Positions 9,348 to 18,213 of a stretch of 64,000 nucleotides of DNA are shown here, one piece after another. The first letter of the stretch is position 1. Each line of letters begins with the position of its first letter. The stretch is from the NCBI GenBank assembly GCA_964369265.1, contig CAYJEV010000002.1:1-64000 (forward strand), in the 5' to 3' direction. The position numbers and the translations under genes are program-made. The notes beneath the pieces were generated by a model, which saw only the letters and a list, made by a program, of their open reading frames with translations, searched no databases and was not told where the DNA came from. The stretch comes from DAMCAP01 sp964369265 (lineage in GTDB: Bacteria; Bacillota; Clostridia; Oscillospirales; Ruminococcaceae).

Positions 9348-9575
9348 TTGACTTTGTATTCATATATTGTATAATGTAATAAATAGGCAATTTGTAATAT
9401 AAAGCTGAAAATATAAAATTAACATCTAAGATAAAGCACATCAAACTGAGCTAGTGTCATTTAGAGTTAAGTAATTGTAGCCAAACATAGGTTATTTACA
9501 ATTAGTCTGTTTGCTATATCTTAATGATTTTAAAATATAAAACATTAAGATAAATAATAAAGTGAGGTATGATTT
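9348..9575 (+). promoter_or_regulatory. Promoter and long untranslated leader of the orphan binding-protein gene
   Basis: TTGACT (9348-9353) and TATAAT (9370-9375) have a 16-base spacer. That implies a transcript start near 9382 and about 190 bases of leader before ATG 9576, which is long for this window. Near its end TATCTTAATG (9517-9526) and CATTAAGATA (9543-9552) form a perfect 10-bp inverted repeat ahead of the ribosome binding site. I recognise no known riboswitch in it. The rest of the 9260-9575 interval is AT-rich and without an evident gene. Confidence 0.6.
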
Positions 9576-11126
9576 ATGAGAGTTTCAAAAAGAAAAATAG
9601 CATGCACGCTTCTAGCTGTGATCTTAATGGTAGGTTCTTTTGCGGGGTGTAATAGCAGTTCTGACACTAGCTCTTCACCAGATGGATCTAATGCAGAGGA
9701 TAGTATCAAAGACAGCGTTACTATAGCAACTGCAAACGAAACCCCTTCCCTTCATTCATGCGACCACTCCTCTGCTGCTGCGATTTACATGAATATGTTA
9801 ACCTACGACACACTTTTCACAACCAACATGCAGCTTGAAGTAATTCCACATCTTGTAGCTGACTACAAACCGCTAGATGATACTACATGGCAGTTTACTT
9901 TAAGAGAAGGGGTAAAATTCCATAATGATGAGATTATGGATGCTGAAGATGTAAAAGCGACTATCAAGTATGCCAAAACCTTCCCTCATGCTCTTCAACC
10001 AACAACTTATATTGAAAGCGTTGAAGTTGTCGATGGATTAACTTTTACAATCACCACAACAGAACCATACTCAAACCTTCTAAAAGACTTAACTTACAAT
10101 CAGCTTTCAATACTGCCTAAATCTCTTATTGATGCTGGACACGATTTTAACGAATCCCCTATAGGCTCTGGCCCTTACAAATATGTTGACTGGACTCTTG
10201 GCGAAAGAGTTACATTCGAAGCCTTCCCTGACTACTGGGATGGCGAGCCAGCTATCAAAAATATGACCTGGGTTGTTGTGCCAGAAGGCTCTTCTAGGAC
10301 AATAATGCTTGAAACAGGCGAGGTTGATGCTATTATGGAGGTTGAAACTGTCGATGTTGAAAAGATTAGGGCAAATGAGAAGCTAAAAGTTTATGAAGTT
10401 CCAGCTATTACTCATTTCTTTATGGCAATAAACAATGAAGTCGAACCATATAATAACCAAGACTTTAGACTGGCATTAAACTATGGTCTTAATAGAGAGG
10501 ATATCATTTCTGTTGCATTAAATGGTATGGGTACGCCAGCTGTTACAATGACACCTATCGGCTTGCCTGAAACATCAATGGAAAACGCTTATTCTTACGA
10601 TTTAGAGAAGGCTAAGGAGTATCTAGCTGCTTCTGGTGTTGACCCAGCAACTGTTGAGATGCCTATTATATGTTCTGATGATTCAAAGCGTCGTGCTGCT
10701 GAGGTAATTCAGGCTAGCTATAAAGAGCTTGGGATCAATGCGACTATAGTAAATATGGACTTAGCAACATATATCTCTTCTGTTGCAGACGGAACTTATA
10801 TCGCTGCTATTGGAGGCTCAACTAACAGCACAGTGTTTACATACGCAAGAGGTAAGTATCACTCTGATTCCATCAATGGCCCAAACTGGTCAAGACTTAA
10901 CGACCCAGAAGTTGATAGAATGATAGATTTAGCCAGCGTTACCCTTGATGATGCTGAGCGTTCTGCTATACTTTTAGAGCTTTCTGCTTATCTAAATGAA
11001 GTTGCAACACAAGTGCCACTATTCCAACCAACACAATTCCGTGTTTCCAGCAAGGATTTAATGGGATTTGAGTGCGATCCAATTGGCAATATTGATTTCG
11101 ATAAAATGTATTGGGCGCAAGCTTAA
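9576..11126 (+). CDS. ABC transporter substrate-binding lipoprotein (peptide/nickel family)
   Basis: 516 aa of the SBP family 5 fold. A lipoprotein signal with lipobox SFAGC (about residues 21-25) precedes a Ser/Asp-rich linker. Family features include WQFTLREGVKFHNDEIMDAE, GSGPYKYVDW and RLALNYGLNREDI. Members bind oligopeptides, nickel chelates or other small ligands outside the membrane and deliver them to Dpp/Opp-type permeases. No permease or ATPase gene is adjacent, so it is an orphan receptor in this window and its ligand cannot be assigned. A terminator follows directly. Confidence 0.9.
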   Translation: MRVSKRKIACTLLAVILMVGSFAGCNSSSDTSSSPDGSNAEDSIKDSVTIATANETPSLHSCDHSSAAAIYMNMLTYDTLFTTNMQLEVIPHLVADYKPLDDTTWQFTLREGVKFHNDEIMDAEDVKATIKYAKTFPHALQPTTYIESVEVVDGLTFTITTTEPYSNLLKDLTYNQLSILPKSLIDAGHDFNESPIGSGPYKYVDWTLGERVTFEAFPDYWDGEPAIKNMTWVVVPEGSSRTIMLETGEVDAIMEVETVDVEKIRANEKLKVYEVPAITHFFMAINNEVEPYNNQDFRLALNYGLNREDIISVALNGMGTPAVTMTPIGLPETSMENAYSYDLEKAKEYLAASGVDPATVEMPIICSDDSKRRAAEVIQASYKELGINATIVNMDLATYISSVADGTYIAAIGGSTNSTVFTYARGKYHSDSINGPNWSRLNDPEVDRMIDLASVTLDDAERSAILLELSAYLNEVATQVPLFQPTQFRVSSKDLMGFECDPIGNIDFDKMYWAQA

Positions 11127-11137
11127 ATATGATTATA

Positions 11138-11169
11138 AGAGCAGTCATTTTAAATGGTTGCTCTTTTTT
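11138..11169 (+). terminator. Terminator after the binding-protein gene
   Basis: AGAGCA (11138-11143) pairs with TGCTCT (11159-11164), with an inner CATTT/AAATG stem, followed by six Ts. Confidence 0.85.
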
Positions 11170-11294
11170 GCAGCAAAATATACTAAAATAATTTATGTTT
11201 AAAATTAAATCTGAAATTTTAACTTTTTATACACATCTACACTGCGAAAAAATAATATAATATAAATTACTATGCTATTTTAGGAGGTTGCGAG

Positions 11295-12113
11295 TTGTTC
11301 GGATATATAAAACCACATATCCCCTTACTGAGAGTTTGTGATTATGAGCTTTATAAAAGTGTTTACTGTGGATTTTGTAGATCACTTTCAAAAGAGTATG
11401 GCCCATTAGCGAGGTTTACACTAAGCTATGATTTTGCTTTTATAACAATGCTCTCAATGGCTGTTAATGATACTGCGCCAGAAATTGCACCAAAGCGTTG
11501 TCCATTTGTCCCAACAAAAGTAAAGCCCCATCTTATGATAAATAAGGACTTAACTAGATGTACAAACCTTGCAATGATAATGCTTTACTTTAAATGTATG
11601 GATAACAAAGAGGATGGCATGATTGCTAGCAAGCCATTTTGGTACACTACAGAAAAGCTTTCTTCAATATCCGCATTTAAAGCTAAAGAGAGCGAGCCTG
11701 AAGGATTTGAAATAATAAAAAAAGCAACTGAAGCACAAAGAGAAGTTGAAAAAACAAGCGCTGGCCTAGATGAAGCGGCACATTTTTCAGCAGAAGCTCT
11801 TGGAAAGCTCTTCTCTCATTTAGCACAAGATACTTTCAACAAAAAAATCATGTATCGTCTTGGGTTTATGTTAGGCAGATTTGTATATCTTTGTGATGCT
11901 ATTGACGATCTTGAAAAAGATAAAAATCAAGGCAAATTTAATCCATTAACCAACGAATATGACATAAGCTATCTTGAAAACACTCTATATTTAACTATAT
12001 CAGAGATAACGCTTGCTTATCAGCTTTTAGATATAAAACATTTTAAAGAAATATTAGATAATATAATTTATTATGGTTTGCCTGAAACAGCAAATACTAT
12101 AATAAAGAAATAA
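11295..12113 (+). CDS. DUF5685 family protein
   Basis: 272 aa. The N-terminus [20 protein letters not shown] and [20 protein letters not shown] are typical of DUF5685, a clostridial family of unknown function. Conserved Cys (YCGFC, KRCPF) and Asp-rich segments ([19 protein letters not shown]) give an alpha-helical protein resembling isoprenoid-synthase-like folds, but that is only an impression. The start is TTG at 11295 with TAGGAGG seven bases upstream; no ATG fits. It is followed after 14 bases by a J-domain gene and then a membrane-protein gene, which looks like one operon. Confidence 0.8.
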   Translation: MFGYIKPHIPLLRVCDYELYKSVYCGFCRSLSKEYGPLARFTLSYDFAFITMLSMAVNDTAPEIAPKRCPFVPTKVKPHLMINKDLTRCTNLAMIMLYFKCMDNKEDGMIASKPFWYTTEKLSSISAFKAKESEPEGFEIIKKATEAQREVEKTSAGLDEAAHFSAEALGKLFSHLAQDTFNKKIMYRLGFMLGRFVYLCDAIDDLEKDKNQGKFNPLTNEYDISYLENTLYLTISEITLAYQLLDIKHFKEILDNIIYYGLPETANTIIKK

Positions 12114-12127
12114 CAGGAGGTTATATA

Positions 12128-12745
12128 ATGAATGACCCATATAAAGTATTAGGAGTAACTAAGACTGCTTCTGATGATGAAATTAAATCAGCATATAGAG
12201 AGCTTGCAAGAAAATATCACCCAGACAATTATATTGATAATCCTCTTTCAGAGCTTGCAAATGAAAAAATGCAAGAAATTAACGCAGCTTATGAACAAAT
12301 TCGCTCAAATAAAGATGCACTGAAAGCTAGAAATAATAACTACAGTCAAAATGGCAGCTATAACTCTAGCAATTATTCAGGCTCAAGCAATTTCGCCGAT
12401 GTTAGGCGTTTAATTCAAGCTTCTAGAATAACAGAAGCGCAAGAGCTTTTAGATGGTGTTTCTGGCACATCGAGAGATGCTGAATGGTACTACCTTAAAG
12501 GGGTTATTTTCTACACTAGAGGCTGGCTAAATGATGCTTTAGCCCATTTTAGAAAAGCCTGCGACCTTGACCCTAACAATCCAGAATACTCAGGCACACT
12601 TAACCAACTGCTAACAAGAATGAACTTTGAGCGACAAAGAACGGTCACAACCAGCAATATAGGTTGTTGCGGTCCATGCAGCCTTTGTTCGACCTTAATT
12701 TGTGCTGATTGCACTTGTAGTGCTTTTAGATGTTGCTTTAACTAA
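12128..12745 (+). CDS. J-domain/TPR protein with a C-terminal Cys cluster
   Basis: 205 aa. Residues 1-65 are a DnaJ J-domain with the invariant HPD (RKYHPDNY). A low-complexity Asn/Ser/Tyr linker (about 72-90) leads to two TPR-like helical repeats (about 90-160). The last 30 residues hold about ten Cys (for example [10 protein letters not shown] and [12 protein letters not shown]), suggesting metal binding, lipidation or disulfides. It lacks the Gly/Phe and zinc-finger regions of true DnaJ, so it is a specialised Hsp70 co-chaperone. AGGAGG precedes the ATG by 7 bases. Confidence 0.88.
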   Translation: MNDPYKVLGVTKTASDDEIKSAYRELARKYHPDNYIDNPLSELANEKMQEINAAYEQIRSNKDALKARNNNYSQNGSYNSSNYSGSSNFADVRRLIQASRITEAQELLDGVSGTSRDAEWYYLKGVIFYTRGWLNDALAHFRKACDLDPNNPEYSGTLNQLLTRMNFERQRTVTTSNIGCCGPCSLCSTLICADCTCSAFRCCFN

Positions 12746-12762
12746 TACAAAGGAGAATTTTA

Positions 12763-13320
12763 ATGCCATATAAAAGTTATAAAGTTGCAATTGGTGGAAT
12801 TAGTGCAGCTCTCTGTATTAGTATATTATTTTTAACTGGACTTGTTCCCTTCTCGAGTTTTTTAATGCCAGCAATCGCTGGGTTTTGCCTTGTTCCTTTA
12901 GTGGTTGAGTATGGGAGAGCGACAGCGATTACAGTTTTTGTGGCTGCTGCACTTTTAACACCATTTATTGTGCCAGACTATGAAGCTGCAATGATATTCA
13001 TTATGCTAATGGGATACTATCCTGTTATTCGCCCAGAACTTCAAAATATTAGACCAAGCATGGTTCGCTTCTTAATCAAACATTTACTATTTAATGTTAC
13101 AGTATGTCTTGGTTATTTGCTTTTGATCTATTTATTTGGGCTGAACTTTTTATTAGATACAAGCGACGAACTTGTAAGCTCCTCATTGATAGCTCTTTTA
13201 GCAATTGCAAATGTTGTTTTTGTTTTGTATGACATGTCAATCCAAAATGTTTATAACATATATAATCATATTTTGCGAAAAAGAATCATGACAGGAAAAC
13301 GATATTCTCATAGAAGATAA
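12763..13320 (+). CDS. Small integral membrane protein of the J-domain operon
   Basis: 185 aa with about five hydrophobic helices; the first begins near residue 8 (VAIGGISAALCISILFL). The order of helices and short loops resembles ECF-transporter S components or similar clostridial membrane proteins, but no ligand motif is recognised. It starts 17 bases after the J-domain gene with AAAGGAG upstream, so it shares that transcript. Its role beside the J-domain and DUF5685 proteins is unknown. Confidence 0.7.
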   Translation: MPYKSYKVAIGGISAALCISILFLTGLVPFSSFLMPAIAGFCLVPLVVEYGRATAITVFVAAALLTPFIVPDYEAAMIFIMLMGYYPVIRPELQNIRPSMVRFLIKHLLFNVTVCLGYLLLIYLFGLNFLLDTSDELVSSSLIALLAIANVVFVLYDMSIQNVYNIYNHILRKRIMTGKRYSHRR

Positions 13321-13375
13321 AGCTTTAGATTAAAATAACTTTTCAAATTTTAATGAAGTAGTTATAATAATTTAG

Positions 13376-13423
13376 TTGCATTCCCCAAACAAATATTGTA
13401 TAATAATGATACAATATTTGTTT
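13376..13423 (+). promoter_or_regulatory. Tautomerase promoter overlapped by a perfect 15-bp palindrome
   Basis: TTGCAT (13376-13381) and TATAAT (13399-13404) have a 17-base spacer. AAACAAATATTGTAT (13387-13401) and its exact reverse complement (13409-13423) flank a 7-base centre and cover the -10 and start site. That is a typical repressor position. It is AT-rich and unlike a terminator. Confidence 0.7.
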
Positions 13424-13439
13424 TTAGGAGGAAAAGGAT

Positions 13440-13628
13440 ATGCCAATAGTAACAGTCAAATTGTATGAGGGAAGAACAATGGAGCAGAAAAAGGCTGTTA
13501 GCGTTAAGATTTGTAATGCTATTGCTGAAGAAATGAATGTTAGCATAGATCATGTTACTGTAATTTTCGAAGATATGAAGAAAGAAAACTATTCTAAAGG
13601 CGGAGTATTTGCTTCTGAAAAGAAATAA
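13440..13628 (+). CDS. 4-oxalocrotonate tautomerase family protein
   Basis: 62 aa, the size of the short 4-OT subunits that form hexamers. The catalytic Pro follows the initiator Met (MPIVTVKLYEGRTMEQKKAV) and would become the N-terminal residue after Met removal. A conserved VTVIFEDM strand and KGG follow. Members tautomerise 2-hydroxy-dienoates or related enols; the substrate here is unknown. It is a single gene under a palindrome-bearing promoter. Confidence 0.9.
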   Translation: MPIVTVKLYEGRTMEQKKAVSVKICNAIAEEMNVSIDHVTVIFEDMKKENYSKGGVFASEKK

Positions 13629-13674
13629 TACATAACATTTACCGAATTTTGTAAGAAAAAATTCACTTTAGCTA

Positions 13675-13703
13675 TTGACAAATGATTTTTCATATGTTAT
13701 AGT
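13675..13703 (+). promoter_or_regulatory. Promoter of the lysine-riboswitch operon
   Basis: TTGACA (13675-13680) and TATAGT (13698-13703), spacer 17 bases. Transcription should begin near 13710, just ahead of the riboswitch. Confidence 0.75.
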
Positions 13704-13727
13704 AAACAAAATTAAATAATTAAAGTT

Positions 13728-13932
13728 GATAGAGGTGCAATAAAGAAGAGTACATAACTGAGAGGACATTCAGTGACGTTATGGAAAGGCGATATTGCCG
13801 AAATGATAAGTTAGGTATAGTTTATTGTTGGTGTCATGATGAATAATCATTTCACTCCTACATTATGTAGAGGCGCTATCGATGCTGAATTAAATTTATT
13901 TAAAAGCTGCGTCGATGGATGTAGCTTTTTTT
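13728..13932 (+). promoter_or_regulatory. Lysine riboswitch (L box) with terminator/antiterminator
   Basis: The aptamer runs from GATAG (13728-13732) to its P1 partner CTATC (13876-13880). It contains the L-box hallmarks AGAGGTGC, GAAGAGTACA, GAGAGGA, GAAAGG and GCCGAAATG. A terminator (13902-13910 with 13921-13929, then a T run) follows. CTATCGATGC (13876-13885) can instead pair over ten bases, with two G-U pairs, with GCGTCGATGG (13909-13918). That pairing destroys both P1 and the terminator. This is a classic OFF switch: lysine stabilises P1 and frees the terminator. The 13629-13964 interval holds nothing else of note. Confidence 0.9.
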
Positions 13933-13964
13933 GTTTAATAAATTTAATTTAGGAGATTTTAAAA

Positions 13965-15371
13965 ATGAGTCAAACAACAAACAACACTTTAAACAATGTT
14001 TCCAACCTTCAATCAGAGGAAACAAACCTAAAAAGAGAAATTGGTCTTTTTAGTGGAGCAAACGTACTTATGGGCATAATGATTGGTAGTGGTATCTTCT
14101 ATCTTGGAAGCTATGTACTTATGAGATCTGGCATGTCTATGGGTCTTGCTTTATTAGTATGGATTATCGGCGGTATTGTTACAATGCTAAGCGGTCTTTG
14201 CTATGCAGAGCTTGGTGCTATGATGCCAAAGGCTGGCGGAAGATACATCTACCTAAGAGAAGCTTATGGTCAAGGAACGGCTTTTGTTAGCGGATTATCT
14301 GGATTTATCTTAGGAAGTTGCGGATCAACTGCCGCTATCGCAATAGCTCTTCCAACCGCTCTAAACAACTTTATTCCAATGACAACTATGCAACACAAAA
14401 TCTTCGCGATTACATGTGTTATTATTCTAACTTATGTTAACATCATTGGTGTAAAGCAAGGTGCTAGCGTACAAAACATTTTCACAGTTGGTAAGCTTGT
14501 ACCAATTGGAATTATCCTTTTTGCTGGTATCTTCCTTGGAAATGAAATGCCAAACTTGATGACAGCTCCAGTTAATGCTGATGGTTCAGCTGTTTCTATC
14601 ACTTCTATTATCGGAATGGTTGCTTTTGCAACTGTTGCAACTCTTTGGGCTTATGAAGGCTGGACTAACCTAAACGTTATTAGCGAAGAGATTAAGAATC
14701 CAAAGAAAAACATTCCAATGGCAATTATTGTCGCTGTTGCTTTTGTAACTGTTCTTTATACACTATTCAATTTCGCTATCTACAGAGTTGTTCCTGCTGA
14801 AAGAGTTGCTGAACTAATTGAGCTTGGAAACTACTACTTAGGTACAGAAGCAGCTACTATTTTATTTGGTAGTGCTGGTGGTATTCTTGTTGCAGCATGT
14901 ATGGCGCTTTCCATCTTCGGTTCTCTAAATGGTTGTGTACTTGTATTCCCTCGTTCTGCACTTGCTATGGGAAGAGATGGCATGCTTCCTCGTTCTCTAG
15001 CTAATGTACATCCAAAATACAAGACTCCTCACAACGCTCTAATCGTTCATATGATTATTTCTTGTCTACTAATTATGTCTAACGACTTAAACTCCCTAAC
15101 TTCCCTAGTTACTTTCTCAGCTATGATATTTAACACAATGGCTTTCTGTTCTGTTCTAACTCTAAGAAAGAAATACCCAGATATTGAAAGACCTTACAGA
15201 GTTGCAACTTGGATGGTTTACCTAACTGTTGCTATCATGGTTGGTCTAATGATAAATACTTTCATTGAATCTTCTAGCACTGCTATCACAAGCCTTGTTG
15301 TAGTTGCTGCTGTTTATGTTCTTTACATGTTTATTGGCAAGAGAAATGCTAACAACACAAACAATATTTAA
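13965..15371 (+). CDS. APC-family amino acid permease, probably lysine-related
   Basis: 468 aa with about 12 membrane helices. The first helix carries the substrate-binding motif of the family (MIGSGIFYLGSYVLMRSG). GLCYAELGAMMPKAGGRYIY and the FATVATLWAYEGWTNLN segment match the LAT/SteT-like branch of APC transporters. Its transcript begins with a lysine riboswitch, so it most likely imports lysine or a compound that yields lysine. It ends 19 bases before the amidohydrolase gene, in the same operon. Confidence 0.92.
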   Translation: MSQTTNNTLNNVSNLQSEETNLKREIGLFSGANVLMGIMIGSGIFYLGSYVLMRSGMSMGLALLVWIIGGIVTMLSGLCYAELGAMMPKAGGRYIYLREAYGQGTAFVSGLSGFILGSCGSTAAIAIALPTALNNFIPMTTMQHKIFAITCVIILTYVNIIGVKQGASVQNIFTVGKLVPIGIILFAGIFLGNEMPNLMTAPVNADGSAVSITSIIGMVAFATVATLWAYEGWTNLNVISEEIKNPKKNIPMAIIVAVAFVTVLYTLFNFAIYRVVPAERVAELIELGNYYLGTEAATILFGSAGGILVAACMALSIFGSLNGCVLVFPRSALAMGRDGMLPRSLANVHPKYKTPHNALIVHMIISCLLIMSNDLNSLTSLVTFSAMIFNTMAFCSVLTLRKKYPDIERPYRVATWMVYLTVAIMVGLMINTFIESSSTAITSLVVVAAVYVLYMFIGKRNANNTNNI

Positions 15372-15390
15372 TTTTATAAGGAGAAAAGAT

Positions 15391-17010
15391 ATGCGTACAA
15401 TTATTCATAACGGAAATATATATATCGGCAACGGCAATTTCGCACAAGCAGTAGCTATAGAAAATGGTGTATTTACTGCTGTTGGTACTAACGAGGAAAT
15501 CTTAGCAACTAAAACAACGACTGATAATATAATTGATGCTAATGGCAACGCTGTTACTCCTGGTTTTAACGATTCTCATCAACACTTATATGGTGTTGGT
15601 GTTAATCTAGAATCTGTTCAGCTTATGGGCGTTACTTCTATTGATGAAATCGTTTCTAGAGCTTCTGCATTCATCGCTCAAAACAACATTCCTGCTGGAA
15701 AGTTTGTTTCTGGCCGAGGATGGAACCAAGATTACTTCACTGGATCAAATGCACTTCCAACTCGCCATGACATGGACAGGATTTCAACTGAGCATCCAAT
15801 AGTTTTCAGACGTGCTTGTGGACATATGGCTGTTTGTAATACAAAGGCTCTTGAGGTTGCTGGAGTTACAAGAGAAACTCCTCAAGTTGCTGGCGCTGAA
15901 TTTTACTACGATAACGAAGGCAATCCAAATGGTATTTTCACAGAGCACTCTATGGCTTTAATTGAATCCCACATCCCTGCTCCAACAATTGAAGAGATTG
16001 CTAACACAATTGACACTGCTATGGATTACGCTCTTAGCCACGGTATCACAACTGTGCAAACTAATGATGTTAAAAACGAAAACTATAATGATATGCTAGA
16101 AGCTTATAGAATAGTGTATAATAGAAACTCTGCAAGAATTAGATCTTATCATCAATGCTGCTTCACAGAAATTGAAAGCCTAAATAGCTTCATAGCTGAT
16201 GGATACAAAACTAACAAAGGCGATGATAGATTCAAGATCGGACCAATTAAGCTATTTGTTGATGGCTCTCTAGGCGCTAGAACTGCTCTTATGAGAAATC
16301 CATACAACGATGATAACACTACTGTTGGTATTGAGTGCATGACAATGGACCAACTAAATGAGTTTGTTTCAACTGCTGATAGAAATAATTGTCAAGTTGC
16401 AGTTCATGCTATTGGCGATAGAGCTATAGAAATGGTTATTGATGCAGTCGAGAATGTTGCAAGAACAGGCGAAGCTGATCCTAACCCAAATAGACACGGA
16501 ATTGTACACTGCCAAATAACTGACAGACCTCTGCTTGATAGAATTAAGGCTTTAAATGTGCATGTACTTGCTCAACCTATCTTCATTCACTATGATATGC
16601 ATATTGTTGGCGATAGAGTTGGTGAAGAGCTAGCTTCAACTTCTTATGCTTTTGGCGATTTACATAGAATGGGCGTTAACATTAGCTTTGGTACTGACTC
16701 CCCTGTTGAGGACTTAAATACTGTTGAGAATCTATATTGCGCAGTTGCAAGAAAAGATTTAAGAGGAAATCCAGACGGTGGATATTACCCAGAGCAAGCT
16801 GTTTCACTACCAACTGCAATTGACCTTTATTCTGCTGCTAGTGCTTACAACAGCTTTGACGAAGGCAAAAAAGGCTCTATAGCTGTTGGTCAACTTGCTG
16901 ACTTAGCTATATTCGATAGAGATATTTTTGCAAATGATATTGAAGATATCAAGAACGCAAAGGTTAACCTAACAATGGTGGGCGGCGAAGTTGCTTTCAC
17001 TAGAAACTAA
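15391..17010 (+). CDS. YtcJ-like metal-dependent amidohydrolase
   Basis: 539 aa amidohydrolase-3 family protein. The HxH metal motif lies in FNDSHQHLYG (near residue 60). DGSLGARTALM, VHAIGDRAIEM and GTDSPVEDLN supply further expected ligands and active-site residues. Family members hydrolyse amide or ester bonds in varied small molecules. ATG 15391 follows AAGGAGAAAAG; an upstream in-frame start inside the permease gene is implausible. Shared control by a lysine riboswitch suggests that the substrate may be an acylated lysine or related conjugate taken up by the permease, which is inference only. Confidence 0.88.
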   Translation: MRTIIHNGNIYIGNGNFAQAVAIENGVFTAVGTNEEILATKTTTDNIIDANGNAVTPGFNDSHQHLYGVGVNLESVQLMGVTSIDEIVSRASAFIAQNNIPAGKFVSGRGWNQDYFTGSNALPTRHDMDRISTEHPIVFRRACGHMAVCNTKALEVAGVTRETPQVAGAEFYYDNEGNPNGIFTEHSMALIESHIPAPTIEEIANTIDTAMDYALSHGITTVQTNDVKNENYNDMLEAYRIVYNRNSARIRSYHQCCFTEIESLNSFIADGYKTNKGDDRFKIGPIKLFVDGSLGARTALMRNPYNDDNTTVGIECMTMDQLNEFVSTADRNNCQVAVHAIGDRAIEMVIDAVENVARTGEADPNPNRHGIVHCQITDRPLLDRIKALNVHVLAQPIFIHYDMHIVGDRVGEELASTSYAFGDLHRMGVNISFGTDSPVEDLNTVENLYCAVARKDLRGNPDGGYYPEQAVSLPTAIDLYSAASAYNSFDEGKKGSIAVGQLADLAIFDRDIFANDIEDIKNAKVNLTMVGGEVAFTRN

Positions 17011-17026
17011 ATAAACATAAAATATA

Positions 17027-17060
17027 ACACGCTTCAGCGACTAACTGAAGCGTGTATTTT
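17027..17060. terminator. Bidirectional terminator between convergent genes
   Basis: Perfect 11-bp stem, ACACGCTTCAG (17027-17037) with CTGAAGCGTGT (17045-17055), AT-rich on both sides. It can end the lysine operon on plus and the flavin oxidoreductase on minus. Confidence 0.85.
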
Positions 17061-17061
17061 A

Positions 17062-18111
17062 TTATGCTTTATTTCTATTATATAGTATTCTGCCAGGACA
17101 TTTCTCGTGATTTGAACGCCAGAAGCAGTTTGGACAGTATAGACATTTACCAACGTCTTTATTTTCCTTTGCATCATTAGCCCAGTTATAGTTAACTAGC
17201 ACTCCCCTACCAATACAAACCATATCTACATTTGTCAGCTCTAAAGTCTGTTCTGCTTTTTGCTTGCTGTTTATCTCATACACAGCAAATACAGGGATAT
17301 TTACAGCCTTTTTAACCTCGCCAGCTCCATAAATCAGATGGTCTAGAGGGAAATCATCTGGCTTTTCAGGATCTGCTTCAAATCTAAATCCGCCTGATAC
17401 ATTTAAAAAATCAATTCCGATAGACTCAAATATTTTCGCATGGTTAACACCATCTTGTAAAGTCGGCTCGAACACACCCATTCTAATACCAACAACAAAA
17501 TCTTCTCCAACTTTTGCTCGTATCTTTTTAACTATGTTCTTAACAAATAAAGCTCTGTCCTCGCCATAGGCATCTGTTCTTTTGTTAACTCTTGAGTTCA
17601 TAAATTGAGTGATTAAATAGTTATGCGCTCCATGAAGCTCAACTCCATCATAACCAGCCTTTTGCGCCCTTAGTGCAGTGTCAGCAAAATGATTTTCTAT
17701 CTCGACAATCTCCTCAAAAGTTAACGCCCTTGCTTGATTGCCGTTTAGGTTATACTCAAATGAGCTTACTCTGTCCTCTCGCGGGGACATAACTCCAGCA
17801 TGATGAACCTGCAATACAACAGGAGTGTTCTCGCTATGCACCGCCTCAACAATTCGCTTATGTCCATCTATTTGGCTATCATTCCATAAGCCTAGTTGTG
17901 AGCTATGTAACATTCCTTGTTCGCTAACTACTGTTGCTTCCACAATAACTAGCCCAAATCCGCCCTTAGCAACGCTTTTATAATGCTCAACATTTTTGTC
18001 CGTTACATTCCCCTTGCCATCAGAAAAGTTAAAGCAAACCATAGGAGGAACGCAAACACGATTTTTAATCTCTAATCCTTTAATCTTGAAGCTTTCAAAT
18101 AATTGTTTCAT
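17062..18111 (-). CDS. Old-yellow-enzyme family NADH:flavin oxidoreductase with Cys-rich tail
   Basis: 349 aa TIM-barrel FMN enzyme. Signatures include RVCVPPMVCFNFSD, VVLQVHHAGV, the catalytic ELHGAHNYLITQFMNSRVNKR, and DMVCIGRGVL. The C-terminus ends in CLYCPNC plus a Cys eight residues later (EKCPG). This resembles the 4Fe-4S motif that joins OYE barrels to a second reductase domain in FadH-like enzymes, but that second domain is absent here. It presumably reduces activated C=C bonds or accepts electrons from a partner. Start chosen at ATG 18111 behind GGAG rather than 18129. Confidence 0.88.
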   Translation of the reverse strand: MKQLFESFKIKGLEIKNRVCVPPMVCFNFSDGKGNVTDKNVEHYKSVAKGGFGLVIVEATVVSEQGMLHSSQLGLWNDSQIDGHKRIVEAVHSENTPVVLQVHHAGVMSPREDRVSSFEYNLNGNQARALTFEEIVEIENHFADTALRAQKAGYDGVELHGAHNYLITQFMNSRVNKRTDAYGEDRALFVKNIVKKIRAKVGEDFVVGIRMGVFEPTLQDGVNHAKIFESIGIDFLNVSGGFRFEADPEKPDDFPLDHLIYGAGEVKKAVNIPVFAVYEINSKQKAEQTLELTNVDMVCIGRGVLVNYNWANDAKENKDVGKCLYCPNCFWRSNHEKCPGRILYNRNKA

Positions 18112-18213
18112 TTTATTATCTCCATTCAAAATATTTTATGTTACAACATATTAAATTCATTGTAGCAAATATATATTAACAGAATAACATTTTTATGTTA
18201 CTACGAAACAAAA

